DNA of 64,000 bases from Sedimenticola sp. (GTDB lineage: Bacteria > Pseudomonadota > Gammaproteobacteria > Chromatiales > Chromatiaceae). The DNA lies in contig JALXAM010000047.1 of the NCBI GenBank assembly GCA_026992075.1, positions 1 through 64,000 of the forward strand, written 5' to 3'. Of this stretch, positions 1-9,487 are shown piece after piece. Under the pieces are notes generated by a model. The model had not been told where the DNA came from. It ran no database searches and was given only the letters and a program-made list of their open reading frames with translations. The translations under genes were made by a program, and so were the position numbers. Numbering within the stretch: position 1 is the stretch's first letter; every line of letters begins with the position of its first letter.

Positions 1-1
1 C

Positions 2-454
2 TACGACAATGGTCACAATGGCTATGGTCTGCCGATCCCCAATCCTGGCAGCTTCATGAACAACTTCTTTGGTGGCCGGGAGGAGGATCGCCCCACCGGT
101 TATCTGCCGCCCCCGGTTCCCCCACTGGCCGCGCCCGTGGCGCCGGTTTACAACCCTCCGGTACCCCAGCCGTTACCGGCGGTCCCACCCACGCCGGATC
201 AGGTTACCTTGCCACCTCCGGATCAGGCACCGCCCCATGCCCAGTATCTGGATCAGAATGGCAACAAACGCCTACCGCAAGTACAGAAACAGACCAAGAA
301 GAGCCGCAAGATCCAACCGCCACCTGCAGCTCCCTCACCTCGCCCCTTCTCCAACCCCCAGGAAACGGGCAATGCCTTTCCGTTGCGGGCTTCTCCCCAG
401 GCGGGGCGTTCGGATCCCCGCTTCCGGCCACCGGAGCTGGAGGGAACGCCCTGA
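2..454 (+). CDS. C-terminal part of a proline-rich protein (5-prime truncated by window edge)
   Basis: The frame is open from base 2 to the TGA at 452-454, so about 150 residues of a longer protein are visible. The first internal ATG is at 56, but the reading frame continues upstream of it without a stop, so the true start is outside the window. The segment is rich in proline and alanine with many PPP and PxP runs and some basic stretches in the middle (around KQTKKSRK). It has no recognisable catalytic motif or membrane segment and looks like a disordered tail or linker, as in envelope-spanning or cell-wall-associated proteins. I do not recognise the family. Confidence 0.6.
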   Translation, partial: YDNGHNGYGLPIPNPGSFMNNFFGGREEDRPTGYLPPPVPPLAAPVAPVYNPPVPQPLPAVPPTPDQVTLPPPDQAPPHAQYLDQNGNKRLPQVQKQTKKSRKIQPPPAAPSPRPFSNPQETGNAFPLRASPQAGRSDPRFRPPELEGTP

Positions 455-486
455 AACCGGTGCACACCGGTAACCCGCTCGATCCA

Positions 487-756
487 TCAACCAGTAGTGA
501 AGCGGGGTGGCGGGTTGGGTTCCTCATGGAAACTGCACTCCACCGATTCCACCCGGGAGAGAGGGGACCCTTCCCATAACCAGTCGCGCAGTGCTTCCAG
601 CCCCGGTTCCGGACCACAGGCGATCACCTCCACGCTGCCGTCGGGAAGGTTCACCGCCGATCCGGTGAGGCCGAGATGCTGCGCCTGACGCCTGGTGGTC
701 TCTCGAAACCAGACCCCCTGCACCCGGCCCCGAACGATGCAATGCAGACATTTCAT
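487..756 (-). CDS. acyP: Acylphosphatase
   Basis: An 89-residue protein, the normal length for acylphosphatases, which hydrolyse the carboxyl-phosphate bond of acyl phosphates in the cytoplasm. The family signature is clear: RGRVQGVWFRE near the N-terminus with catalytic Arg18, and VNLPDGSVEV with catalytic Asn36. The ATG at 756-754 shares one base with the TGA of the upstream minus-strand gene (756-992), so the two are probably translationally coupled. A longer in-frame reading from 873 is possible but would run through that neighbour and is unlikely. Confidence 0.93.
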   Translation of the reverse strand: MKCLHCIVRGRVQGVWFRETTRRQAQHLGLTGSAVNLPDGSVEVIACGPEPGLEALRDWLWEGSPLSRVESVECSFHEEPNPPPRFTTG

Positions 757-992
757 CAGCCGTGCCGCTCCTGCGGATAGTGGTGAAAGTGCTCCCGTTT
801 CCAGATACCCTCGACGACGAAAGGTTCTGGTAACAGGAGCTCCCACGCGTCCCGCGTGATCTCCATATGCCACTCACGGGAAATGGGCTTGCCCTGGAGT
901 CCGAAGAAATGGAGGCTCGGCCCCTCCTGCTCCGCGGCTGACAAAAGCGGCAGGGGACAAAGCAGCTGGATCAGAACGAAGATCGATCTCAC
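756..992 (-). CDS. Short secreted protein, internally deleted paralogue of the thioredoxin-fold protein at 4305-4832
   Basis: 78 residues from a GTG at 992, chosen because GAGAGGAG lies just upstream and a signal-peptide-like stretch follows at once. The C-terminal half (FFGLQGKPI through ITRDAWELLL to FVVEGIWKREHF) lines up without gaps with the last ~58 residues of the secreted thioredoxin encoded at 4305-4832 (FFDLEGRPI, ATRDAEEFLL, YIVEEAWKRTSF). The signal peptides also resemble each other (MRSIFVL against MRSVLVL). The middle ~95 residues, which hold the CxxC centre and cis-proline, are absent, so it cannot act as a redox thioredoxin. It may be a remnant or a repurposed exported peptide. 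Its stop overlaps the acylphosphatase start. Confidence 0.7.
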   Translation of the reverse strand: MRSIFVLIQLLCPLPLLSAAEQEGPSLHFFGLQGKPISREWHMEITRDAWELLLPEPFVVEGIWKREHFHHYPQERHG

Positions 993-1020
993 GAATACTC
1001 CTCTCGAATTCCCAACAAAC

Positions 1021-1175
1021 TTAGGGGGATCTCGAAAAATTGCCGTCCAGGCAATTTTTCTCCACGCAAACCGAAAACGCGGTTTCCGGTTTGCTTCATT
1101 TTCAATCACTTGCGTGATTGAAAATGGCGGGACTTCCATATCCCGCACGGGCACCTCGAATTTTTCGAGGTGCCC
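1021..1175. repeat. 155-bp structured repeat, copy 1
   Basis: First of two directly adjacent 155-bp copies, nearly identical to 1176-1330. It consists of successive hairpins: 10-bp stem 1035-1044 with 1050-1059; 7-bp stem 1066-1072 with 1088-1094; perfect 11-bp stem 1098-1108 with 1115-1125; a short CGGGA/TCCCG hairpin; and a perfect 12-bp stem 1149-1160 with 1164-1175 closing on a TTT loop. It lies upstream of the GTG of the short secreted protein and contains no credible gene. Confidence 0.85.
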
Positions 1176-1330
1176 TTAGGGGGATCTCGAAAAATTGCCG
1201 TCCAGGCAATTTTTCTCCACGCAAACCGAAAACGCGGTTTCCGGTTTGCTACATTTTCAATCCCTTGCGTGATTGAAAATGGCGGGACTTCCTTGTCCCG
1301 CACGGGCACCTCGAATTTTTCGAGGTGCCC
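1176..1330. repeat. 155-bp structured repeat, copy 2
   Basis: Tandem copy of 1021-1175 with only a handful of substitutions. Changes fall mostly in loops: the loop of the CGGGA/TCCCG hairpin differs while the stem is kept, and the 11-bp stem has one mismatch. The terminal 12-bp hairpin is unchanged. A diverged partial third copy lies at 10183-10250. Confidence 0.85.
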
Positions 1331-1515
1331 TTGGGCCAAGAAAGAAGACCGCGCAACCAGCACACTTCCCGGTCGGAAACGTGATCCAGTTCCGCTCCAG
1401 CGGAACCCGGCGCTTTTCCTCACCAGGATATAATGATGTTCTCTCACGATGCCAGGGCCGGTGTCCCGCTGCGATCCCGAAGGCATCCGTGCGGTCACAG
1501 CAAGGAGGGAAGAGA
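1331..1515. other. Intergenic stretch with no gene seen
   Basis: Leader region of the PstS-like gene. Apart from the strong ribosome binding site at its end (AAGGAGGGA, 1502-1510) and an AT-richer patch near 1425-1440 that could hold a -10 element, I see no structured feature. Confidence 0.4.
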
Positions 1516-2430
1516 TTGAAGCACCTGACCCTGATTGTCGCACTGCTCGCCTGGAGCCTGCTCCCCGCCGCCGAAACCGGCACAGAAACAGCACCTTCCC
1601 CGAACAAGACCTTGCGTTGGGCCGGCTGCGGCATCACCAAGAAAGCCTTCATGAAGGAGCTGGCCGCCGCCTATGAGCGCCGCTACGGTGTCCATTTCGA
1701 GCTGGAGGGAGGTGGCGCCACCAAGGGCATCCGCCGGGTGCACAACCGGGAGGTGGACATCGGCGGCTCCTGCCGCAACAAGATCCCCGGTGCGCCAGAG
1801 GAGTTCGGCGTACATATGTCGCCCGTGGCCTGGGACGCCCTGGTGGTGATGGTGCATCCTTCCAACCCGGTGGACGACATCACCCTGCACCAGCTCAAGG
1901 CCATCTACGAGGGCAGGATCACCAACTGGAAAGAGCTGGGCGGCAAGGATGCGCCCATCGAGCTGTTGATTCGCAAGGGCAAGATTTCCGGCGTGGGCTG
2001 GACCCTGCGCCAGCTGGTCTGGGCTGATCCGGAACAGGAGTTCAAGGGCAGCGCCGAATTTCCCTCTTCCGGACCGCTGGAAAAGGCGGTGGAAAAGAGC
2101 CCCAACGCCATCGCGGTGAGCGGCATCTCCAGCGCCCGCAAACGGGCGGTGAAACTGCTTTCCCTGGAGGGCAACAGCCCTTCTTACGATAAGATCCGCA
2201 AGGGAGAATATCTGCTCTATCGGCCCCTCTATATTACCTACATGCCACGTGACAACCCCAAGCTAAAGGAGATCAAACGCTTCATCCGCTTCGCCCACTC
2301 TGCGGAAGGCCGCAAGATCATCCGTAGCCAAGGTGTGGTGCCCTACCTGGAGGCCACAGGCCTCACCGCCAAGCAGCGTGAACAGTGGAAGCGGCAACGA
2401 CAATTGGTGGAGCGCAAAAGGAAGGACTAA
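1516..2430 (+). CDS. PstS-like periplasmic substrate-binding protein
   Basis: 304 residues from a TTG at 1516, preferred because AAGGAGGGA sits five bases upstream and the first ~20 residues form a signal peptide ending near LLPAAE. The mature part resembles PstS-type type-2 periplasmic binding proteins: a GGGATKGI anion-binding loop at residues 65-72, a SPVAWDALVVMVHPSNPV strand, and the family phrase LKAIYEGRITNWKELGG. Such proteins bind phosphate or related oxyanions, or act in phosphate sensing. No pst transport genes adjoin it, so it may be an orphan binding protein. It converges on the TolC/HlyD operon. Confidence 0.82.
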   Translation: MKHLTLIVALLAWSLLPAAETGTETAPSPNKTLRWAGCGITKKAFMKELAAAYERRYGVHFELEGGGATKGIRRVHNREVDIGGSCRNKIPGAPEEFGVHMSPVAWDALVVMVHPSNPVDDITLHQLKAIYEGRITNWKELGGKDAPIELLIRKGKISGVGWTLRQLVWADPEQEFKGSAEFPSSGPLEKAVEKSPNAIAVSGISSARKRAVKLLSLEGNSPSYDKIRKGEYLLYRPLYITYMPRDNPKLKEIKRFIRFAHSAEGRKIIRSQGVVPYLEATGLTAKQREQWKRQRQLVERKRKD

Positions 2431-2503
2431 ACCGAGTGCCTCACATCGACATGCGCGTCATTCCTGGAATCCTTCCATTCCCCGGAACAGAGCCGGCCTG
2501 ATT

Positions 2504-3028
2504 TCATCGACTTTTCGGCGGTTCGGTCGCTGTGCTCATTTCGATCAGGGGTTGCACCTGGAAGCCGTTCTGCACCACCTGTCCGGGATAGGCGAAAACC
2601 CGGTCGATGCGCCCGGAGAAAGGAGCTCGCAACCGGGTGCGACGAAGGTCGGTACGTGCCTCCAGCAGCCGGGCCCTTGCCGCGACCACCTCGGCTTCGG
2701 CTTGGAACCTCTCCAGCTGCGCTTTCTGGAGTTCGTAGTCGGCCAGCAAGGTCCGGTCGTATAGCTCGCGAGCCCGCTCCAGCTCATCCTCGGCCAGGCG
2801 CAACGCAGCTTCAGCAGCCCTAAGCCGTACCCTCATTTCATTCACCCTGGCCTGGAACAGGGTTTCGTCCAGCCGTAACAGAAGATCGCCCTTCCTCACC
2901 TCTTGTCCCTGCGCCACCCTGACCTCGGTCACCTCACCGGAAACGAGCACGCCGAGCTTCACACCATCGGCGGCCAGTGATGAGAAGGACAAAACCAGCA
3001 GAAGAAAGAATGTTTGGAGCTTCATCAT
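2504..3028 (-). CDS. Short HlyD-like periplasmic adaptor protein
   Basis: 174 residues with a signal peptide (to about residue 20), a split biotinyl-lipoyl domain (GEVTEVRVAQGQEVRKGDLLL, and RLRAPFSGRIDRVFAYPGQVV) and between them a heptad-rich helical hairpin of about 65 residues. This is the tip and lipoyl part of a membrane-fusion protein; the beta-barrel and membrane-proximal domains of typical 350-400 residue members are missing. The ATG overlaps the stop of the TolC-like gene (ATGATGA), so it is the last gene of a coupled operon. It probably pairs with that outer-membrane channel, but no inner-membrane pump gene is visible here. Confidence 0.85.
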   Translation of the reverse strand: MMKLQTFFLLLVLSFSSLAADGVKLGVLVSGEVTEVRVAQGQEVRKGDLLLRLDETLFQARVNEMRVRLRAAEAALRLAEDELERARELYDRTLLADYELQKAQLERFQAEAEVVAARARLLEARTDLRRTRLRAPFSGRIDRVFAYPGQVVQNGFQVQPLIEMSTATEPPKSR

Positions 3029-4308
3029 CCCTCCGGATCTTCATCCAGCAACCGGCCCGAGAGCGCTTTCATCCGGGCCTGGTTGAGCAACCACTGGTAA
3101 TGGATTCTGGCCAGTTCCAAGCGCACGGTAGAGGTCTGTACCATGGCATCCCCAAGATCCGAAGTTCGCTCCAGTTCGTAGAGCGTGCGACTTCGGTCCA
3201 GGTAGAGTTCGCGGTACTGGTCACGCACCATCATCTCCTTGGCCTTGTGCCTCAGGTTGTCCTGTTCCAACCACAAAGTGGTCACCTCTTCCCGCAACCG
3301 GTGGTACAGCAATGCCAGCTCCGCCTCCGCCTCCAGCAGCCGTGAACGGGCAGCAGCGGTCTCGGCATCGTCACGCCCACCCGTGTACAGGGGCAGTTCC
3401 AGTACCAGGGCCGCTTCGAACGGATGGGTGGAACGGGTTTCACGATTGTATGCGTTTGCCGACAACTCCCCGCGAAGAACAGGCCCGTAACGCCGGTCGG
3501 CGGCGATCAGCGCGTGGCGGGCAGCTTCCACCTTCGCCTTCAGCTCCCGTATTCTGGGATTGCCACGGAACACCTCCTCCAGGAACGTCTCCAACTCCGG
3601 CAGAGGCCGTTGCATGTCGGGTTGGTGTGGCTCGGCCAGCTCCGTTGGCAGCTGGTCGGGACGGTTCATGGCCAACGCCAGGCGCAACCGGGCACTGCGC
3701 TGCCTTGCCTGGGAAGCACTTCGCCGACTGAACACCTGCTGATAGCGGGTTTCGATCTCGAACAGCTCCACATCGGACAGCTCTCCAAGTTCATGGCGGC
3801 TTCTAGCTTTGTCGAGCCTCACGTAGGCGACTGCCATGGCTTCGTTGTCCCGCGCATACTGGAGATCGGCCAGCAGTACGTCGAAGAAGGCCTTCATCAC
3901 TTCCAGTTGCTGCTTCTGACGGGCATCCAGCCCAGAGGAACGGCTTGCCGCAAGGGTACTGGAGGCCGACGCCAGCTGTGCCTCACTGTAACCGAAGTCG
4001 TACAGCCGCTTGCTCATCAAAAGGTGGCCGCTGCTGTCATTGTTTTTCTGGAAATTGGACAGCTTGGTGGGTTCGATCCAGGCGAATCGCCCCACCAGGG
4101 ACACGGAGAGATCGTTCTCGGCTTCCACCTGTTGCAGCCGGGCCTCGGCAGCTGCTTCCCGCGCCTGGGCCAACTGTATGACAGGATGGGACTCCTGAGC
4201 CAAACGCAGCGCCTGCTCCAGCGTGAGTGGTTGCGGCAATGGGTCGGACTGCGCTCTCGCCAGCTGTACCAGGCAGAGTCCGGCGACTGCCAGCCAACGA
4301 AGGTTCAT
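3025..4308 (-). CDS. TolC-family outer membrane channel protein
   Basis: 427 residues. I start at the ATG at 4308 because a signal peptide follows (MNLRWLAVAGLCLVQLARAQ) and because this ATG overlaps the TGA of the thioredoxin gene; a longer reading upstream is only an overlap with that gene. The mature protein begins with the family phrase PLTLEQALRLAQESHPVIQLA and contains long amphipathic helical repeats with two TolC/OEP-like halves (the second around LEEVFRGNPRIRELKAKVEAARHA). Members form trimeric channels across the outer membrane for efflux or type I secretion. It sits between a secreted thioredoxin and a mini-adaptor. Confidence 0.88.
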   Translation of the reverse strand: MNLRWLAVAGLCLVQLARAQSDPLPQPLTLEQALRLAQESHPVIQLAQAREAAAEARLQQVEAENDLSVSLVGRFAWIEPTKLSNFQKNNDSSGHLLMSKRLYDFGYSEAQLASASSTLAASRSSGLDARQKQQLEVMKAFFDVLLADLQYARDNEAMAVAYVRLDKARSRHELGELSDVELFEIETRYQQVFSRRSASQARQRSARLRLALAMNRPDQLPTELAEPHQPDMQRPLPELETFLEEVFRGNPRIRELKAKVEAARHALIAADRRYGPVLRGELSANAYNRETRSTHPFEAALVLELPLYTGGRDDAETAAARSRLLEAEAELALLYHRLREEVTTLWLEQDNLRHKAKEMMVRDQYRELYLDRSRTLYELERTSDLGDAMVQTSTVRLELARIHYQWLLNQARMKALSGRLLDEDPEG

Positions 4309-4832
4309 CGGTCGCGATGTTCCCTTTTGTAACGACTGAAGCTGGTTCTCTTCCACGCCTCTTCGACGATATATCTGCCCAAGAGAAGAAACTCCTCCGC
4401 GTCCCGCGTGGCACCGGTATAACGGCCCCGTTTGATGGGCCTGCCCTCCAGATCGAAGAACTGGAACACCGGCGTGGCTCGCACCCGGAACTGCTTGAAG
4501 GAAAAATCCTTCATGGTGGTGGGCCGTCCCTGGAAATCGACGATTTCGATATCGCCTTCGATGTCCACCGTGAAGATGAGGAAGTGCTCCTTGAAATAGT
4601 CCTGCACGTCCTTGCGGTTCAGCACCCGGGCCCTCATGCGGTGACAAAATGGGCACTCCTCCATTTCGAACATGATGAGAATCCCCTTTTTGCCCTGCTC
4701 ACGGGCATTCTCCAGCTCTTCGGAAAAGTCCCCGAAGGTCTGATCGAAGAAATGGGATTCAGGATCGCGTGTCTCCACCGATCCGGCCACGCTGAACCAT
4801 GCCGCCAGCAAAAGAACCAGCACGCTTCTCAT
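4305..4832 (-). CDS. Secreted thioredoxin-fold protein (SoxW-like)
   Basis: 175 residues from the ATG at 4832, which precedes a signal peptide (MRSVLVLLLAAWFSVAGS). The thioredoxin centre is E-C60-P-F-C63-H and the cis-proline is in RATP121VFQFFD, so a reactive dithiol is intact. The layout resembles periplasmic SoxW-like thioredoxins that act with sulfur-oxidation or cytochrome-maturation systems; that role is only inferred. The stop overlaps the start of the TolC-like gene, giving an operon thioredoxin, channel, adaptor. A shrunken paralogue lies at 756-992. Confidence 0.85.
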   Translation of the reverse strand: MRSVLVLLLAAWFSVAGSVETRDPESHFFDQTFGDFSEELENAREQGKKGILIMFEMEECPFCHRMRARVLNRKDVQDYFKEHFLIFTVDIEGDIEIVDFQGRPTTMKDFSFKQFRVRATPVFQFFDLEGRPIKRGRYTGATRDAEEFLLLGRYIVEEAWKRTSFSRYKREHRDR

Positions 4833-4939
4833 TTGCTCACCTCGATCCCGTGGCGCGTCCTTGCAGGAGTTCGACTTTTCCACTCAGGAACCAAATTAGA
4901 TCAAGGTCATCGGTATTGCAAACACCCTTCTCAATCGAG

Positions 4940-6145
4940 CTAAGACGATTGGTTCTTCCCGGCACTTGCCTCCTCCAGAAACTGGGACAGGGGAACATCC
5001 AACAGGGTGGAGAGCGACTGATCGAAGCGGGCAAAGAGGGTGGCGAGCCGTTGATCCCCAGGCCAGCCGGGCTCCCCAGGGACCGGCAGCCGTTCCCCCG
5101 CAGCAAGGTAGAGGTCGTACAGGGTGATGTCTTCCGCTGCCCGGGTGAGGAGCCAGTGGCCCCGCTCATTGCGATCCACCAATCCCATCTGCTGCAAACG
5201 CGCCAGCCTCTTCTCCGCATTGCGACAGCAGTGCAGCAGCTTTCGGGGCGAAAGCGCACGCCCCTCTTTCTGCCCCCGGGCCAGTTGCAGCAGGAGCTGC
5301 ACCATTTCCTCCAGCTCACTGGCTGGCCCTTTGCGCCCCTGGAACAGATGACCATAGGCGCCCAGACCATAGGTGACCTCGGCGCCCAGCAGCACCACGA
5401 CCCAGGAAAGATAGATCCAGATGAGGAAAATGGGTATGGCCGCCAGGGCACCGTAGATCAGTTCGTAGGTTGGAAAGGTCTTCAGATACCAGGCGAACCC
5501 CTGCTTGCTCCACTCGAAGAGAATGGCGGCGAACACACCTCCCACCAAGGCATGCCGGCCCTTCACCGGACGGTTGGGCACCAGCCAATACAGGAAGCCA
5601 AAGGCCAGGGCCGACATGGCCACTGGAAGCCAACCCAGCAACCGCTGGCCAAAACCGGTGGCGGTGGCCTCGCTGACCACCGGCAATGAGGCGAGCTCGA
5701 GGGTTGCCAGCACGCTGGCGCCCACCAGCAGCGGCCCCAGGGAAAGCACCGTCCAGTAGATGAGGAACTTATTGAGGGGCCGGCGTTTGCGTTCCACCTC
5801 CCAGATGGCGTTGAAGGCATGATCGATACTGGCCACCAGCATCACCGCCACCATGATCAGCACCAGGAAGCCCACACCGGTGAGGTGGGAAGCCTTGGCA
5901 CTGAACTCGAGGAGGTACTGGTGCACCACCTCACCGGCAGCGGGCATGAAGTTGCTGAAGATGAACTCCTGGATCGCCTCGTTGACCCGCTCACCAACCG
6001 GAAAAGCGGAGAGAATGGCGAACACCACGGTCATCAGCGGAACCAGTGAGAGCAGCGTGGTGTAGGCGAGGGAACCCGCCCGCTCCAAACCGCCGTGTGC
6101 CAGGAAGCGGGTCAGAGTCTTTTTCAAATAAGGGAACAGGGCCAT
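4940..6145 (-). CDS. YihY/virulence factor BrkB family membrane protein
   Basis: About 401 residues from the ATG at 6145 (MALFPYLKKTLTRFL). An in-frame ATG at 6238 is possible but would overlap the divergent arsC start, and the family N-terminus fits the inner one. The signature ERAGSLAYTTLLSLVPLMTV is followed by six predicted membrane helices, including the conserved IYGALAAIPIFLIWIYLSW. The last ~120 residues are cytoplasmic and winged-helix-like, as in the longer family members. Earlier literature called such proteins RNase BN, which is not supported; the function is unknown, possibly transport or envelope related. Confidence 0.87.
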   Translation of the reverse strand: MALFPYLKKTLTRFLAHGGLERAGSLAYTTLLSLVPLMTVVFAILSAFPVGERVNEAIQEFIFSNFMPAAGEVVHQYLLEFSAKASHLTGVGFLVLIMVAVMLVASIDHAFNAIWEVERKRRPLNKFLIYWTVLSLGPLLVGASVLATLELASLPVVSEATATGFGQRLLGWLPVAMSALAFGFLYWLVPNRPVKGRHALVGGVFAAILFEWSKQGFAWYLKTFPTYELIYGALAAIPIFLIWIYLSWVVVLLGAEVTYGLGAYGHLFQGRKGPASELEEMVQLLLQLARGQKEGRALSPRKLLHCCRNAEKRLARLQQMGLVDRNERGHWLLTRAAEDITLYDLYLAAGERLPVPGEPGWPGDQRLATLFARFDQSLSTLLDVPLSQFLEEASAGKNQSS

Positions 6146-6236
6146 CGGCCTGCGCGCCCACAATGCTTCCGAACGATTGTGAGCGGCTTTTTTCCCGTTT
6201 AGAATCGCCGTGTCGCCAGTTTCCCGAGAATTCGCC

Positions 6237-7862
<1,626 letters not shown>

Positions 7863-7866
<4 letters not shown>

Positions 7867-8417
7867 GGCCGCCGCTCACCAGGATCGCTCACCTCAGGCT
7901 GGCCGCTCATCTGGGGCAGGGGGACCTGGCCCTGGACGCCACCGCCGGCAACGGCCATGACACCCTCTTTCTGGCCCGGCAGGTGGGACCCGGAGGCAGG
8001 GTCTTCGCCTTCGACCTGCAACCCACCGCGCTGGAACGAACCCGCCAACGGCTTCGGGAGCAGTCCTTGCTGGAACGGGTGACCCTCCACCAGGCGGGTC
8101 ACGAACGGATGAAGGAGCTGCTGCCCGGGGAGGCCTGGGGCCGGCTCTCGGCGGTGATGTTCAATCTCGGCTACCTCCCCGGCAGCGACAAGGGGCTGGT
8201 GACCCTTCCGGAGACCACCCTTCCCGCCCTGGAGCAGGCGCTGGCGGCCTTACGGCCCGGCGGTCTGTTGAGCGTGCTCGCCTACCGTGGTCACCCCGGC
8301 GGCAAGGAGGAGTCGGTGGCGGTGGCGCGCATGCTCAAGGCGCGCCGGGACCTGGAGCTGGAGATCACCGAATCCCCCGGCCCGATACTGTTCCTGGCCC
8401 GCAAGAGCGGGGTATGA
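7863..8417 (+). CDS. Class I SAM-dependent methyltransferase, MnmM/YtqB-like
   Basis: 184 residues. The SAM-binding motif is LDATAGNGHDTLFLA (residues 24-38) and the family-specific stretch is MFNLGYLPGSDKGLVT, as in the PF06962 group whose Bacillus member YtqB (MnmM) methylates the wobble nucleoside mnm5s2U34 of tRNA. Whether this protein acts on the same tRNA step is inferred from the family. Start and stop codons overlap both neighbours by four bases. Confidence 0.82.
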
Positions 8418-8695
8418 TGCCTCCATCCACACTCGCTTCCAGCCGCCCAGCCATGCCAAAGGTCATCGTGGATCCCGCTTCCCGTTCCCTGGATCACCAT
8501 TTTGCCGTGGTCCATACCAGGCGCAGGTCCCGCGAGCGCTTCGCGGAGGGGTGTGTCACCCTAGTGGAGAACGAGTCCCAGGCCCTGTCCCAGGCCGATG
8601 CCTCCCGCCAGCGCTACGCCGCCATCGTCTACGGCCCCTCCACCTCCTCGGAAGGAACCCACATCTACTACCTGGTGCGCTGGCTCGGCGGATGA
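8414..8695 (+). CDS. Small conserved-looking protein of unknown function
   Basis: 93 residues if it begins at the ATG overlapping the preceding stop (8414); a second ATG at 8453 (MPKVIVDPASRSLDHHF) would give 80. There is no signal peptide or membrane helix. Codon usage matches its neighbours and its stop overlaps the next start by four bases, so it is very likely translated. The C-terminal half (ASRQRYAAIVYGPSTSSEG, then THIYYLVRWL) looks structured. I do not recognise the family; context ties it to a tRNA methyltransferase and a phosphatase. Confidence 0.65.
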   Translation: MMPPSTLASSRPAMPKVIVDPASRSLDHHFAVVHTRRRSRERFAEGCVTLVENESQALSQADASRQRYAAIVYGPSTSSEGTHIYYLVRWLGG

Positions 8696-9285
8696 TCACC
8701 CTGGACTTCATCCGTCACGGCGAACCGGAAGGCGGCCGCCGCTACCGGGGCTCCCGCATCGACGATCCGCTCAGCGAACGGGGCTGGCAGCAGATGTGGC
8801 AGGCGGTGGGGACGCGTTGCCACTGGGACCTGGTGGTGAGTTCACCCCTGCAGCGCTGCCTGGCGTTCGCCCAGGCCGTGGGAGAACGCCATGTGCTGCC
8901 GGTGCAGGTGGAACCGACTTTCCAGGAAGTGGGTTTCGGCCGCTGGGAGGGGCTCACCCCGGAAGAGGTACGGCAGCAGGACCCGGAGGGCCATGCGGCT
9001 TTCTACCGCGACCCGGTGCGGTGCAGGCCCGAGGGTGCCGAGGATCTGCTCCATTTCGGCCAGCGGGTGGCGAAAGGCTACCAGCGGCTGGTGAAAGAGG
9101 CCGCGGATCGACGGGTGTTGGTGGTGGCCCATGCCGGCGTGATTCGTGCCGCCCTGGGTCATGTGCTCCAGGCGCCGGCGGCTGCCTGGTACCGGGTGAA
9201 GGTGGACAACGCCGGAATCAGCCGCTTCCTCCACCAGGAGGGGCGTGATCAGCTGCTGTTTCACAACCGCCCGCGTCTCGAATGA
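8692..9285 (+). CDS. Histidine phosphatase family protein
   Basis: 197 residues with the phosphohistidine motif FIRHGEPEGG (RHG at 8-10), the WDLVVSSPLQRCLAFAQ arginine motif, the EVGFGRWEGLTPEEV acid loop, and the second catalytic His in VLVVAHAGVIRA. This pattern is that of the phosphoglycerate-mutase-like branch including alpha-ribazole phosphatase (CobC), but no cobalamin genes are close, so the substrate is undetermined. It is the last gene of the overlapping six-gene run. Confidence 0.85.
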   Translation: MITLDFIRHGEPEGGRRYRGSRIDDPLSERGWQQMWQAVGTRCHWDLVVSSPLQRCLAFAQAVGERHVLPVQVEPTFQEVGFGRWEGLTPEEVRQQDPEGHAAFYRDPVRCRPEGAEDLLHFGQRVAKGYQRLVKEAADRRVLVVAHAGVIRAALGHVLQAPAAAWYRVKVDNAGISRFLHQEGRDQLLFHNRPRLE

Positions 9286-9313
9286 CCCAATGTAACCTCA
9301 TCCAGCCTGGAAC

Positions 9314-9395
9314 GGGGGCGGATACCTGCCCGGAAAACCGCCGTGAATACATCTTGGAGGCTCTGCGTCGGTATTCCCGCCCCCAAAGTTTTCCG
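9314..9395. repeat. REP-like hairpin element with shared core, copy at 9.3 kb
   Basis: The core (GCCGTGAATACATCTTGGAG) matches the cores at 31110-31215 and 32447-32556. Here the arms interleave: arm A 9314-9326 pairs with 9370-9384, while arm B 9331-9338 pairs with 9388-9395, so the order is A-B-A'-B' and the two pairings compete or form a pseudoknot. It lies just after the histidine phosphatase and may act as a transcription stop. Confidence 0.6.
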
Positions 9396-9487
9396 ATCAG
9401 CCCCCCACTCTCCAATCCTACAGCCTTGAATGAAGCGGCTCTGTCCAGGGAGCGCCCCTTCATCACCATTTGGTCATAAATTAATGT

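Noticed and set aside
4309-4656. N-terminal extension of the TolC-like protein
   Set aside because: It only overlaps the thioredoxin gene in another frame; the signal peptide fixes the start at 4308.
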